Assembly: GCA_963769765.1 (NCBI GenBank)
Contig: CAVYNA010000001.1
Location: 124,001 to 188,000 of the forward strand
Reading direction: 5' to 3'
Source of the DNA: Bog-756 sp963769765
GTDB taxonomy: Bacteria > Actinomycetota > Acidimicrobiia > Acidimicrobiales > RAAP-2
DNA: 64,000 nucleotides
Shown here: positions 28,083 to 37,315 of the stretch, piece after piece
How the letters are laid out: the number at the start of each line of letters is the position of its first letter
Position numbering within the stretch: the first letter of the stretch is position 1
Translations under genes and position numbers: made by a program
The notes under the pieces: generated by a model
Told to the model about the DNA's origin: nothing
The model's input: the letters and a program-made list of their open reading frames with translations, nothing else
The model's database searches: none

Positions 28083-29074
28083 ATGGACCTGGACGAGAGA
28101 TTGGCCCTGGCACGGTCGGCAATGCAAGACTCACTGCCGGGAGGCCACGTGCCCATGGTCCCCGCAGGTTGGTGCGTTCGGCGTTGGGGTGTAGTGGACG
28201 AATCGATTTCGAAACCCGTGATCGTGCTCGGGTCGCCGCGCTGGCACCACCATGATCTTTCAGGCGTTGTCGACGTCCTCATCTTGGAGTTATCGTGAAA
28301 GTCAGGGCATCATCGGCCCCCACTTGGTCGCAATGGTCCGGGTATCTCCGCATTCGTCGGCGCCGACGACGTCGACGACGCAACGGCAAGCGCCATCGAG
28401 CAGGAATTCTGCGACGGCAATGCGGAAGCAGGCCGAGCTGTTCGGTGGGGGGTCCCCCTGATCCTCCGAAGTCGGATGAGCGCTGCTGACTAGGTTCGGG
28501 CGAACCGGAAGCATCCTCCCATCCGGATCGTCGAGAAGACTCCCGACAACTGCTTTCGGATCCGATGTGCTCCGCACTTTCCCGGATGCCCGATTGTTGA
28601 CGTCGTCCGCGAACCACGGGGTTTGATTGCGTCGATCTCCGCGGATGGCGGAAGAGTCCCGATTCCAGCGCTACGAGCTGCCCGAAGGGTTTGAGATCAG
28701 GGGATACGACGGTCACAGCTGTGCTATGGACTCCCACCGGGATGGGAGGATCTCAACGGATCGTGGGTGATGGAGATCTCCCCACATCAATGGCGCTCGT
28801 ACAACGAGTACTGCCGTCGGGACCTGCCGGAGGACGACGCGAAGGTGCTCGTGGTCCGCTACGAGGAGATGGCGGGGAACCCGGGACCTGCGCTCGATCG
28901 TCTCGCTCGGTGGGCCGCCTCGACCCGGTGCCGCTCGAGCGGTTCAGTGAGAAGCTGCCATGGTCAACACCTGGAGCAGGCCCGGCGCGGACAAGTGGCG
29001 ACAGGTCGACGGGCTCGCGCAGGTCCTGCCGTTGGTGGCCGACGAGGCAGACCGCCTCGGCTATCCGCGGCATG
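28083..29074 (+). pseudogene. Sulfotransferase (PAPS-dependent type), frameshifted copy 1
   Basis: ATG 28083 begins MDLDERLALARSAMQDSLPG. Shortly after, KPVIVLGSPR continues in another frame as a P-loop-like GGTTMIFQALS, the 5'-phosphosulfate-binding loop. Later pieces are VEKTPDN, VVREPRGLIASI (the 3'-phosphate motif RxPRG), EISPHQWRSYNEYCRRDLPE, KVLVVRYEEM and a WSRPGADKWRQVDGLAQVLP end, stopping near 29074. The VRYEE helix and the closing 'KWR' stretch are standard for the family. These enzymes move sulfate from PAPS onto sugars or lipids. At least five shifts are needed to join the gene. Confidence 0.65.
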
Positions 29075-29082
29075 AGAGAAGC

Positions 29083-30049
29083 GTGTCCGACTGTCGACAA
29101 CTCCTCGGACGACGGTCCTCGTCGGCGGCGAAGGACGTCTGGATCGACGGTCCTCGAGCGCCTCATCGCCTCGAACCAGGGGATATGCGCCGTCGGCGAG
29201 CTCAAGAACCTGTTGAGCACGGCGTCGGCGATGTGAGCTGTGCGGGTGCGGTGAACCGGTCCTCACCTGCGAGCTCTGGTCCGAGGTCGGTCGGCGGCTT
29301 GTCGGCGGCTGGGACACGCCGACGGTCAGGAGCTCGTGCAGTTCTTCCACCGGCTCGATCGCCGGCAGGGACTACGGATCGTCCTCGCCGGGAGGGGCGC
29401 GACGGTGGCGAGAGCTGTAGGGTCCTCGCAACGCTCTATCCGATGATCACGGAGATCACGGGGTCGAAGGTCGTCGTCGACTCCTCCAAGCATCCGGTCG
29501 GCGTACCTCCTGGCGGGCCCCGCCGGCATCGACCTCCGCGTGGTGCATCAGGCATCCGTCGGGGGTCGTCCAGTCGTGGAGCAGGCCGGTCGTCCGACCG
29601 CAGGCCGGCGATGGAGGTCCGATCGGTTCATGCCGGCGCATTCGCCGCTTGAGGTTTCCGTCCAATGGGGACGCGTTCAACGTCCTATTCGATGGGTTGG
29701 CTGCTCGGTTGCTCCCGACGTTGCTCGTTCGCTACGAGGACTACGTGCGGGACGTGGACGGTGCCTCCGTGCTGCCTTGGTCCACGGACCTCGAATACAG
29801 CGGCAGACCGACGGTGATAGCAGCGGTCACGCATCGCCGGCAATCCCTCGAGATCGCGGCCGACGAGGCCGCGATCGCCGGGGCGAACCTCGGTGACGCA
29901 GATGTCCGAGGCAAAGCACGCCGTCGTCTTCGCCCTAGCTGGCCGGTTCGACGTCGCTACCGGTACTTCCACAGCCGGACGGCCCCGGCGTCCAGCCTGC
30001 GGACCGAACCACCGTCCCGACCTTCGTCCCGGCCGACCGCTGGTCGTGA
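29083..30049 (+). pseudogene. Sulfotransferase, frameshifted copy 2
   Basis: Scattered frames give STVLERLIASNQGICAVGEL, a CGCGEPVLTCELWSEVGRRL-type segment, VLATLYPMITEITGSKVVVD, SSKHPVG, AYLLAGPAGIDLRVVH and HLVRDPRGVVQSW (the 3'-phosphate-binding RDPRG). Then come LLPTLLVRYEDYVRDVDG and an ending through ADRWS to TGA at 30047-30049. It follows copy 1 directly and ends three bases from the stop of the convergent epimerase. The order of motifs fits stf-like sulfotransferases in polysaccharide clusters. Confidence 0.6.
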
Positions 30050-30051
30050 CC

Positions 30052-30898
30052 TCAGGCGATCGCCGGCTGATCGAAACGTCGCAGGATGACGCCGAGGTCG
30101 CCGAGGATCTCGAGGTTCGGCACCGAGGGCTCCCGTCGAACCAGGCCGAGGAGCGAGTCGGACGAAAGGGGAGCGGGAGACGGAGGAGCCGCCCATCCGT
30201 AGTGCCGGGTAGACCAGGCGCCAGCTCGACGGGAACGGTCCTACAGCTCCGCCCGGCAAGTCGTGCGAGCCCTTGATGAGATGGCTGAAGCTCGCCGGAT
30301 GGGGGCTCGCGACCCCGATCGGCTCCGTCGTGACCTCCCCGGCCGAGGCGAGCGCTTCGACGGCCTGGCGAAGTCGTCCTCGTGGACGGTGAACTGATCG
30401 GACCGAGCCGCCACGACGGGGACGACCGGCAGCGCGGTGAGCTTCGTGAGGGACCCGGCCATCCCACCTGCGCAGGCCCGTAGACGAGGCCAGGGCGGAC
30501 GGAGACCGGGCGTACTCCGCGCGATCCTTTCGATGTCCAGCTTCGAGCGCCCGTAGAGCTAGCCGTCCGTCGTACGCGACATCGAGGAAAGACGATTTCC
30601 GGCGCACCCGTGCCTCTCGGCCGACTTCAGCAGTGCCGGGACCGTCGACGTTCACCTTCCGGATCGCGGAACGGTCGGTGAGCGTCATGTCGTAGGCGCA
30701 GTGCACCAGGACATCGACTTCCGGGAGGAGGCCCGGATCCGGGGATCTGCCAAGTCGAACCGACGACCGTCCGGTCCGGAGGCCATCGCCCAGGCGGCGA
30801 CGGACGACCGCGGAGCGTGGGACAAGGCGTAGAGCAGCCGTCCCAGATAGCCGCTGGCTCCCGTGATCGCGATCGACCCTGTTGCGCTTCCGATCACG
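30052..30898 (-). pseudogene. NAD-dependent epimerase/dehydratase, frameshifted
   Basis: The minus strand shows SIAITGASGYLGRLLYALSH, a Rossmann GxxGxxG start. DGRRFDLADPRIRAS, VHCAYDMTLTDRSAIRKVNV, an LYGRSKLDIER-type YxxxK active site and QFTVHEDDF follow in mixed frames. The end reads NLEILGDLGVILRRFDQPAI and stops at 30052-30054. Such SDR proteins reshape nucleotide sugars for surface glycans. In the present phase the frame of the upstream GMC gene's end runs straight into this gene. In an alternative phase the upstream TGA and this GTG overlap as GTGA, the layout used elsewhere in the block. Confidence 0.55.
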
Positions 30899-30925
30899 AC
30901 GACTCCCCGATCACGATGTCCCCGG

Positions 30926-32521
30926 TCACGGCGCCCTCCGATCGACTCGGATGCAATCCGGTACGCGTTGGCCATGATCGTCAAGGTCATCGCGTCGCCG
31001 GACCGTGGGAAACACGGCGGCATCGACGAGGTGGATCGCCGGCACTACCGGACGCGGCCGAGTCGGCAGTCGTCGAGCGCCCGTCGGCCGCCGACTGCCG
31101 ATGCGGCAGGCTCCCGCCAAAGCGGAACTCTCCCCCGGCGGCGAGAGCGCCGCCATCGGAACCACCGGCCACAGCTGGAGCTTCTGGCCTGCCCGGACCA
31201 TCCGGGTGACCACCCGGCGGAACATAGGATTGCCCAAGGCGGGCTCTTCATTACCGGAAAGGTGGATCCCGGCGATGTCACCTGCTCCGCGTGGGGGCAG
31301 GACGCGCATCCGGAGCACCGGCGATGCCCACGAGGGCAGGTAGCCGAGACCGACCGTCAGGCGCCGCAGGATCTGATCGGCGATCGGCTTTGCCAACGGG
31401 TGGTTGAGCGGGAACGGCAGCGCGTCGAGTAGCGCGTCGTTGTGGGGATAGAAGTGGACCTGCGAGACGTCGTGCCACTCGTCGTCGAGCGTGATGACCA
31501 TGTTGAACTGGTTCAAGGTGAATTGGTTGTCGACCCGCAGATCCGGGGTGGGTCGGGTCGAGATCATCGGGAGCACGAACTGCGCGGATTCTGCCAGCTG
31601 GATCTCTTGATCGAAGATACCGAGCGAGCTGAGGACGAGTCTTGTCGTGCCGACCGCTCCGCACGCCACGAAGACGCGGTCCGCCTCGAACCGATGTCCG
31701 CCGTCGCCGTGCAGATCCCTGGCGACGACGTAAGGGACGTCGCCGTCCTGGCCGATCTCGGTCACCAGGAGCCCGTCGTGGTAGTCGACCTGCCCTCGCG
31801 CCCGGAGCCGTTCGAAGGAGTGGGCGGCGGAGTAGATCAGCGAGTACGGGCATCCCGTCATGCACAGCCCGCAGCGCACGCAGGTCGCGGCCCGGAGAGC
31901 CAGACGGGCCCGACCCACAGTGACTCCCATGGACTCGAGTGACGCGCGATGGCGGTCGAAGGCGTCGAGCACGGACAAGGTCCGCGGCGCCAGGCGTGGG
32001 AGCGGGGATGCATCGACCAGGAGGGGGAAGTGCTCCGCAAGGGCGTCGACTTCCCCGGTGAACGGGATCTCCGACAGCATGGCGCGGTAGTGCGGCTCCA
32101 TCTCCTGCAGCGTGACCGGCCAGCTCCGGAACGTCGACTCGGTGAACGGCATCACCTGCGCACCCCAGACATTGCTGAGGCCGCCGAATGCACCCGAGAC
32201 GACGGATTCGTTGACGTGACCGGAGGCGGTGACGTCGACGAGCTGGCCCCGATCCTCGAAGGGGAACGCCGATCCGTAGGCGCGCTTCTGCGGGAGCCCT
32301 CGACGGTGCGCGCGGATCGGCTGGAGGCGGACCGCGTCGACGTCTACCGGATCCCACCGGTCTCGTGGCATCGACGCGAGTCGCTCGACGACGTGCTTCC
32401 TGTCGGGATCCAGACGATTGCCGATGTCGAGCACCATCACGCGCGGTCCGCCGTCGCCGACCAGCGCGAGGGCAGCGCCGACCGCAGCCGGACCCGAGCC
32501 GATGATGAGCGCGTGGTTCAT
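30926..32521 (-). CDS. GMC-type flavoprotein oxidoreductase with a CxxCxxCxxxCP motif, C-terminus frameshifted
   Basis: The N-terminus HALIIGSGPAAVGAALALVG is an FAD-binding Rossmann fold. GAFGGLSNVWGAQVMPF matches the GMC flavin-contact region. Residues 214-225 (CVRCGLCMTGCP) have exactly the spacing of a [4Fe-4S] ferredoxin cluster, which is uncommon in this family. The expected GMC ending, HLVDAAVFPTVPATT then LTIMANAYRIA, is split: HLVDAAVFPTV stays in this frame and LTIMANAYRIA lies in another. The present stop at 30926 is therefore probably not the original one. Its start overlaps the GT2 stop by four bases (ATGA). Possibly it oxidises a sugar or lipid-sugar in polysaccharide synthesis. 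Confidence 0.7.
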   Translation of the reverse strand: MNHALIIGSGPAAVGAALALVGDGGPRVMVLDIGNRLDPDRKHVVERLASMPRDRWDPVDVDAVRLQPIRAHRRGLPQKRAYGSAFPFEDRGQLVDVTASGHVNESVVSGAFGGLSNVWGAQVMPFTESTFRSWPVTLQEMEPHYRAMLSEIPFTGEVDALAEHFPLLVDASPLPRLAPRTLSVLDAFDRHRASLESMGVTVGRARLALRAATCVRCGLCMTGCPYSLIYSAAHSFERLRARGQVDYHDGLLVTEIGQDGDVPYVVARDLHGDGGHRFEADRVFVACGAVGTTRLVLSSLGIFDQEIQLAESAQFVLPMISTRPTPDLRVDNQFTLNQFNMVITLDDEWHDVSQVHFYPHNDALLDALPFPLNHPLAKPIADQILRRLTVGLGYLPSWASPVLRMRVLPPRGAGDIAGIHLSGNEEPALGNPMFRRVVTRMVRAGQKLQLWPVVPMAALSPPGESSALAGACRIGSRRPTGARRLPTRPRPVVPAIHLVDAAVFPTVRRRDDLDDHGQRVPDCIRVDRRAP

Positions 32522-33762
32522 GAGCGCTCCCGCTCCGAGGTGTCACGGCCAGTGGCCGATGCAAGGCTCTCCCTCCGGATCCGGCGTCGTTCCATCGCAT
32601 ACGCGGCTGGTCCGCACGCGAGTCCTGCCACTTCGATCACGAGGTGACCGATGGGCATGCCGTAGTCGAGGGCGTCCTGCCTGTCGTGCGCGAGTCTTCG
32701 GGCGGCGCGGAGCGTCCCGCGGATCATGTCGATACGCCCGGGCTGGCGGAGCTCACTGCAGGCGACCGCCGACAGCCCTTTGCCGTAGCCAAAGAGGATC
32801 CTCCGGAGCGTCCGGACGTCGCTGATGTGGAGGTGCCAGACGATGGCCGATGGCTGGAAGCTCAGCTCGTGACCGGCCCGGAGGACTCGGACGAACATCT
32901 CGATGTCCTCGCCTCCCTGCGTGCGGGTGCCTGCGCCCAAGGCTTCGTCGAATCCTCCGAGCGCGAGCACGACCGTGCGATCGACCGCGAAGTTGGCGCC
33001 CGTCCCGAGATTGCCGGCCGAATAAGGAAAGGCCCAGGGATAGGTGTCACGACGCGCCATCGAGTACGTCTCGGGCGTCAGGTTGTTGCTCCACTTGATC
33101 CCCCGTTCGAACAGCGCTTGCGCCTTCGTCTCGATCTGCGCCGGCGGCACGATGCCGGTCACCGCCACGACGTCCTCACCTGCACTGAAGCCGCGGTGGA
33201 GTGACTCCGGCCACGCCGCGTCGGCGAGCGCGTCGTCGTCGGTGAAGGCGACGTAGGGAGTGTCGATGTGCTCGAGTGCCCGGTTGCGTGCTCTCGAGAG
33301 TCCCGGTCGCGGTTCGACCACCCGCTCGATGCGGACGCCCCGCTCCCCGAAGAGCTCGACGATGCGGGCGGTCGCGTCGGTCCTCGGCGCGTTGTCGACG
33401 ACGAGGATCGGATAGCGCTCACCCGCGGCGACCGCGAGTCGCTCGAGGCACGCCCGCAGGAAGTTCGGTCGCTCGCGCGTGCAGACCGCGATCGTGAGAT
33501 CCCCTTCGGGCGCCTCGGGAAGCTCGGGACGGTGATCGTCGGGGCGGAGCTCGCGCAGTCGCTCGGCCACCCGGTTCTGGCCGGAGTCGTCGGGTCCGAG
33601 CAGGAGCCAGTCCAGCGGACCCCGTTCGTCGACGATCAGGAGCTGGGCGTGGTCGTGCCGTCCGCTCCAGGTCTCGACCGCCCCTTCGATCTCGATGGTG
33701 TGGTCGCTGCAGCGCGCGATGCCATACCAGGTGCGATCGGCGATCTCCGGGGAACCCGGCAT
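32518..33762 (-). CDS. Glycosyltransferase family 2 with N-terminal extension
   Basis: ATG 33762 (MPGSPEIADRTWYGIA) follows GAGGGAGAA; the frame upstream is untranslated leader. Residues 1-105 form an extension of unknown fold. Then the GT2 domain begins, LTIAVCTRERPNFLRACLER, with VVDNAPRTD, PGLSRARNRALEH, VAFTDDDALAD (the DDD motif), GTGANFAVDR and GGEDIEMFVRVL. This set is typical of inverting GT-A transferases. The last about 70 residues (YAMERRRIRRESLA) are basic and may bind membrane. It is coupled to the GMC oxidoreductase downstream. Its first codons and 5' region resemble those of the leader ORF at 35612-35755. Confidence 0.8.
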   Translation of the reverse strand: MPGSPEIADRTWYGIARCSDHTIEIEGAVETWSGRHDHAQLLIVDERGPLDWLLLGPDDSGQNRVAERLRELRPDDHRPELPEAPEGDLTIAVCTRERPNFLRACLERLAVAAGERYPILVVDNAPRTDATARIVELFGERGVRIERVVEPRPGLSRARNRALEHIDTPYVAFTDDDALADAAWPESLHRGFSAGEDVVAVTGIVPPAQIETKAQALFERGIKWSNNLTPETYSMARRDTYPWAFPYSAGNLGTGANFAVDRTVVLALGGFDEALGAGTRTQGGEDIEMFVRVLRAGHELSFQPSAIVWHLHISDVRTLRRILFGYGKGLSAVACSELRQPGRIDMIRGTLRAARRLAHDRQDALDYGMPIGHLVIEVAGLACGPAAYAMERRRIRRESLASATGRDTSERERS

Positions 33763-33894
33763 TTCTCCCTCATTTCCGAAGCTGGTCGCGGACGGCCGCC
33801 CCTCGGGCGCTGCCGCCGGCACCTCCACGGCCTGCCCCGCCACCGAACGTCTGGCTGCAGGAGAGACTAGTCCCGACCGTCCGGATGCCCTTTT

Positions 33895-33910
33895 TCACCA
33901 GGCATGTTGC
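33895..33910 (-). promoter_or_regulatory. Conserved upstream element, copy A
   Basis: On the minus strand this reads GCAACATGCCTGGTGA, 133 bases before the GT2 start at 33762. A copy differing at one base lies 138 bases before the leader ORF start at 35755. The sequence between also shares islands (for example a GACTAG and a CGTCxGGCTGC block). It may be a regulator or promoter element serving both transcription units. Confidence 0.4.
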
Positions 33911-33929
33911 GGTCGGAAGCGTTGCGACT

Positions 33930-35615
33930 TCAGACCGACGGGTCACCGGCGTCCTGGACCGCAGCCCGTGGCCGCGGTGCCGATCCCTTCCCCGGTCCGG
34001 GCGCTCCGGCCTGTTGGATCGAGCGCAGGATCACGACCGCCGCCACGACACATCCCGAGGAGCCGACCAGGCGGAGCAGCGCGGAGGCGCCGTGGATGGG
34101 GAGCCACGAGGAAGCGATGACGAGCGCCTCGGTGATCGCAAGCAGTCCCCATAGGAGGACGGGTGGGCGAGGCACCGAACGGAGCCGCAGGCTCATGGTG
34201 GCCATACCCGACGCGAGGAGGCCGTAGGAGATGAGCGTCGACAGCGCGGAGCCGTTGATGTGCATCCGGGGCACCAGGGCGAGGTTGAGGGCGATGTTGA
34301 CGAGTGCGGCGCCCACCGTCACGACGGCAACCGTCGCGGAACGCCCATCCGAGAGTAGGTGCCGCGAGTGGACGAAGGACGTGCAGACCGGGAGCGTCGA
34401 GGCGACCACGAGGGCGACCACCGGAACGAGCGCCTCCGTGTCGAAGCTCCTCGGGGCCCAGAGATGGAGCACGAGCGGACCGCCGAGAGCCGTGCCGAGC
34501 GTGATCGGCACGAGGAGGCGGTAGAGGCCGTCGCGGCTCGCGGCGAGGACGGCGACCCGCTCGCGAGGGTCGTGGATGGCGAAGATCCTCGGCAGCCAGG
34601 CGAGGTTGAGGAAGTTGAGCAGGCTGATGCTGATCGCACCGAGGGTGTACGCGACCTGGTACCTGCCTGCCTGACCCGAACCGAGGTCCTTCTGGATGAT
34701 GATGCGGTCGCACGCCGACAGGATGAACGTCGAGATCTGCAGCGGAACGATCGGGATCGAAAACCGCAGCGTCGTGACGAGGGTCCCGAAGTCGAAGACG
34801 CCGCGCCAGTGCGGCCGAACGGTAAGGAGCGAGAGCACCACCGCCGCCGCCTGCACGGAGACCGTGCACCAGAGGACCTCGGTCGCCAGTCGTTGCCCGA
34901 AGTATGCCACGACCGTTCCGACGCCGACCCCGACGATCGCCTGCAGGAGGCAGACGGTCGCGTAGACGGCGAGCTTCTCGTGGCACCGGAGGGTCGCGAG
35001 GCAGATCCAGGTCATCGCGAAGAAACCGGACCAGACCACGGTGAGCCGTGTCGAGAGCGGGAAGGCAACACCGTGGATGTCGAACCCGAGCTTCGGGCTC
35101 CACAACGGCCCGAGCAGGTAGATGACGGAAGTGACCACGACCACGAGCACGAACGACGCAGCCAGCAGGTTGCGACTCCTGCGCTCCCCGTCCGGCTGGC
35201 TGTAGAGGCGCTGGATGCCGATGTTGAGGCCGAGGTTGGCGACGTAGTAGAGGACGTAGAGGAGCGCGAGGTCGCTCGCGAAGATGCCGTACTGGTGGAG
35301 TCCGAGGACCCTGGTCATGATCGGCGTGACCACCACGCCGGAGAGCAGCTGCAGGGACGAGGCGACCATGTACAGCGAGTCGCGCCGGAACATGGTGCCG
35401 ACGGTCGCGTCCACCGAGACGGCATCGGTCCCGGCACTGGAAGCGCCCGCCGCGCCGCCGTGTCCGTTGGGTACCGAGGGGTCGGCCTCGAGGTGGTCGG
35501 GGTCGGAGATCGAGGGGACCGGCCGAGGTGGCGTACTTGACGGCCGGACCGGCCCGGTCCCGCGGTCGCCCGCGGGGTGCTCTGCTTCGGTTGCGCTCGG
35601 CGGGGGTTCGGTCAC
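33930..35615 (-). CDS. Polysaccharide flippase (Wzx/MATE-like)
   Basis: GTG 35615 is chosen because it overlaps the stop of a small ORF (GTGA), and the sequence upstream in this frame is basic low complexity. After about 80 flexible residues come twelve or more hydrophobic helices. The first, around LYMVASSLQLLSGVVVTPIM and TRVLGLHQYGIFASDLALLY, is characteristic of polysaccharide-biosynthesis flippases. FSIPIVPLQISTFILSACDR and GRYQVAYTLGAISISLLNFL also match. These proteins move lipid-linked repeat units across the membrane. It belongs to the polysaccharide block and, with the intact GT2 at 32518-33762, is one of the few undamaged genes there. Confidence 0.85.
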   Translation of the reverse strand: MTEPPPSATEAEHPAGDRGTGPVRPSSTPPRPVPSISDPDHLEADPSVPNGHGGAAGASSAGTDAVSVDATVGTMFRRDSLYMVASSLQLLSGVVVTPIMTRVLGLHQYGIFASDLALLYVLYYVANLGLNIGIQRLYSQPDGERRSRNLLAASFVLVVVVTSVIYLLGPLWSPKLGFDIHGVAFPLSTRLTVVWSGFFAMTWICLATLRCHEKLAVYATVCLLQAIVGVGVGTVVAYFGQRLATEVLWCTVSVQAAAVVLSLLTVRPHWRGVFDFGTLVTTLRFSIPIVPLQISTFILSACDRIIIQKDLGSGQAGRYQVAYTLGAISISLLNFLNLAWLPRIFAIHDPRERVAVLAASRDGLYRLLVPITLGTALGGPLVLHLWAPRSFDTEALVPVVALVVASTLPVCTSFVHSRHLLSDGRSATVAVVTVGAALVNIALNLALVPRMHINGSALSTLISYGLLASGMATMSLRLRSVPRPPVLLWGLLAITEALVIASSWLPIHGASALLRLVGSSGCVVAAVVILRSIQQAGAPGPGKGSAPRPRAAVQDAGDPSV

Positions 35616-35755
35616 GTGCGTGGCTCCGACGAGTTGTGCCGCGTGCCGGCCCGTCCTCGACTCGCGTCGGCCGGTCCTCCGCTTGCGTCGACGCAGACGG
35701 TGCCGTCGGTGGTGCCGGAGCACGTGCGATCCGCGATCTCGGGGGCTCCCGACAT
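35612..35755 (-). CDS. Possible 47-residue leader ORF coupled to the flippase
   Basis: ATG 35755 follows GGGGAGGT and reads MSGAPEIADRTCSGTTDG, ending at TGA 35612-35614, which overlaps the flippase GTG by four bases. Its first residues match the N-terminus of the GT2 at 33762 (M-x-G-x-PEIADRT), and the DNA upstream of both is similar. It could be a real small protein, a translational leader, or a relic of a duplicated GT2 5' end. No family is known. Confidence 0.35.
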   Translation of the reverse strand: MSGAPEIADRTCSGTTDGTVCVDASGGPADASRGRAGTRHNSSEPRT

Positions 35756-35892
35756 ACCTCCCCATCTCCGATGCAGGCTGCTGTCCGTCCGTTACCGCCC
35801 GTCAGTTGGCGCCGTGCGCCCGGCTCATCCGAGCGCCACCTCCGGACGTCCGGCTGCCCGAAAGACTAGCGCCACCCCTTCAGCACCCCTCA

Positions 35893-35908
35893 TCACCAGG
35901 CACGTTGC
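35893..35908 (-). promoter_or_regulatory. Conserved upstream element, copy B
   Basis: The minus strand reads GCAACGTGCCTGGTGA, one mismatch from copy A at 33895-33910 and at almost the same distance from its start codon (138 versus 133 bases). See copy A. Confidence 0.4.
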
Positions 35909-35943
35909 CGCGCTCGGCCGCCCGATCCGGGCGGGACGCCCCA

Positions 35944-37143
35944 TTACGCCCGGGACTCGTCGTCGACGGTCGTCATCCGGAAGTCCGAGCCCCGTGCGGT
36001 CGAGACCGTTTCGCGAGAGCCCCCGTCTCCAGTACTCGAGGTACGATGCCGTGTCGATCGTGCACGTAGGAGCGGCGACGGGACGGCGGTGCCGACGAGA
36101 AAGGCGGCGGCATTGGCGATCGGCAGCCGGGTCGCCCATGACAAGCCGATGGCGGGTGGAGGCCGAGCTCCCCGACCAGCCGATCCCTGTGAGGCGGAGC
36201 CGCGCCGACCTGGGCACCCGTGCCGGCGGGTCGACCGTGCGAACGCCGCCCTCCGGAACGCACCGGGCGAGGTCGGCGGCCATGAGATCGAAGAGCCAGG
36301 CGAGCCCGCACCGCTCGAACGCGTCGCGGGTGCGGGGCGTACCCGAGCGCCGACGTCAGCACCAGCACGTCGCGCCACGAGCCGAGTCCGAGCTTGCCCT
36401 TCCAGAGGTCGTTGAGCACGTGGAGTGCCGCGACGATCACGAGGTCCTCCGCGTGAGGCGAACGGGACCGAGATGCCGCAGATCGCGTCTCGGGTCCGCA
36501 CGGGCGATCACGCTTCGACCGGCAGGTGGGACCCGAAGGACCAGGGCGGAAGGTGGTGATGGAAGTCGATGTTGCCACCGGGTCGGCGAGTGGAGGTTGA
36601 TGCCCTCGCGGCAGTACGGCGATCGAACCAGCGCCACTGCGGCACCGAACGGTCCGAGTAGGCGAACCCGAGCCGCTCCGCGAACATGCGATCGCGGAGA
36701 GGAAGTCCGACCGCGACGACCAGGACGTCGATGTCCGCGTACGGGCGCGGCCAGCCCTTCGGGTGGCGCGCGGGCCACAGCGGGTCCCTTCACCACCGCT
36801 GACTGCGATGCCGGCGGACCGCGAGCTCGGCCAGGACCTTCGGTCCTTCGACGTCGGCCGCCATCGCCCGCATCTCCGCCTCCATGGCGATCCGCCGGAA
36901 CGAGCTCCAACAGGCGACGGCGTCCGGATCTCGCTGAGCGGACTGGGCGCGCAGCGCCACCGGAGCGAGACCCTCGCGGATGAGGAGCTCCGCTTCACGT
37001 TCGAAGGCCTCACCCGGAGGAGTCGAGCGCGGCCCGTCGGCCAACCCGGCGGTGAGGCACCACCGCGCCGCAGGGCCGAGACCGTCGAGCGGACCGCTGC
37101 GCCGTTCGGACACGACATCCGTCGTCGGCGAAGCACGCGTCAT
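35944..37143 (-). pseudogene. Nucleotidyltransferase family protein (NTP_transf_5-like), frameshifted
   Basis: From ATG 37143 (MTRASPTTDVVSERRSGP) the frame gives an N-terminal helical region to about 36800. Later pieces change frame: a VVKGPAVA strand, a YADIDVLV-like region, SDFLSAIAC, YCREGINLHS, FHHHLPPWSFG, then EDLVIVAALHVLNDLWKGKL and GLGSWRDVLVLTSALG, to TAA 35944-35946. The KGxxxA...DxDxxV and the late LHxLNDxWK region fit PF14907-type nucleotidyltransferases. In lasso-peptide clusters a homologue (PsmN of pseudomycoidin) attaches hexoses to the phosphorylated C-terminal residue. It diverges from the regulators of the lasso cluster. Confidence 0.6.
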
Positions 37144-37315
37144 CGCGGGCAACGGTAGCCTGCCCGACCCTGATCGATGTCGCTCGGAGCCGCTCCACGG
37201 CGGTATCGTTGACCGACGCACCCGGGGCCGGTGACGTGACGCGAGAGCGGGCGGGACGCGGGGAGTGACCTCTGCGCCACCTGGCGCCGGAGTAGGAAAG
37301 GAAGGTCCTCGACCG

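Noticed and set aside
34359..35540. 393-residue plus-strand frame
   Set aside because: It is antisense to the flippase; charged low complexity typical of a shadow.
35944..36100. Separate small gene downstream of the nucleotidyltransferase
   Set aside because: The coding signal here is the frameshifted end of the nucleotidyltransferase itself.
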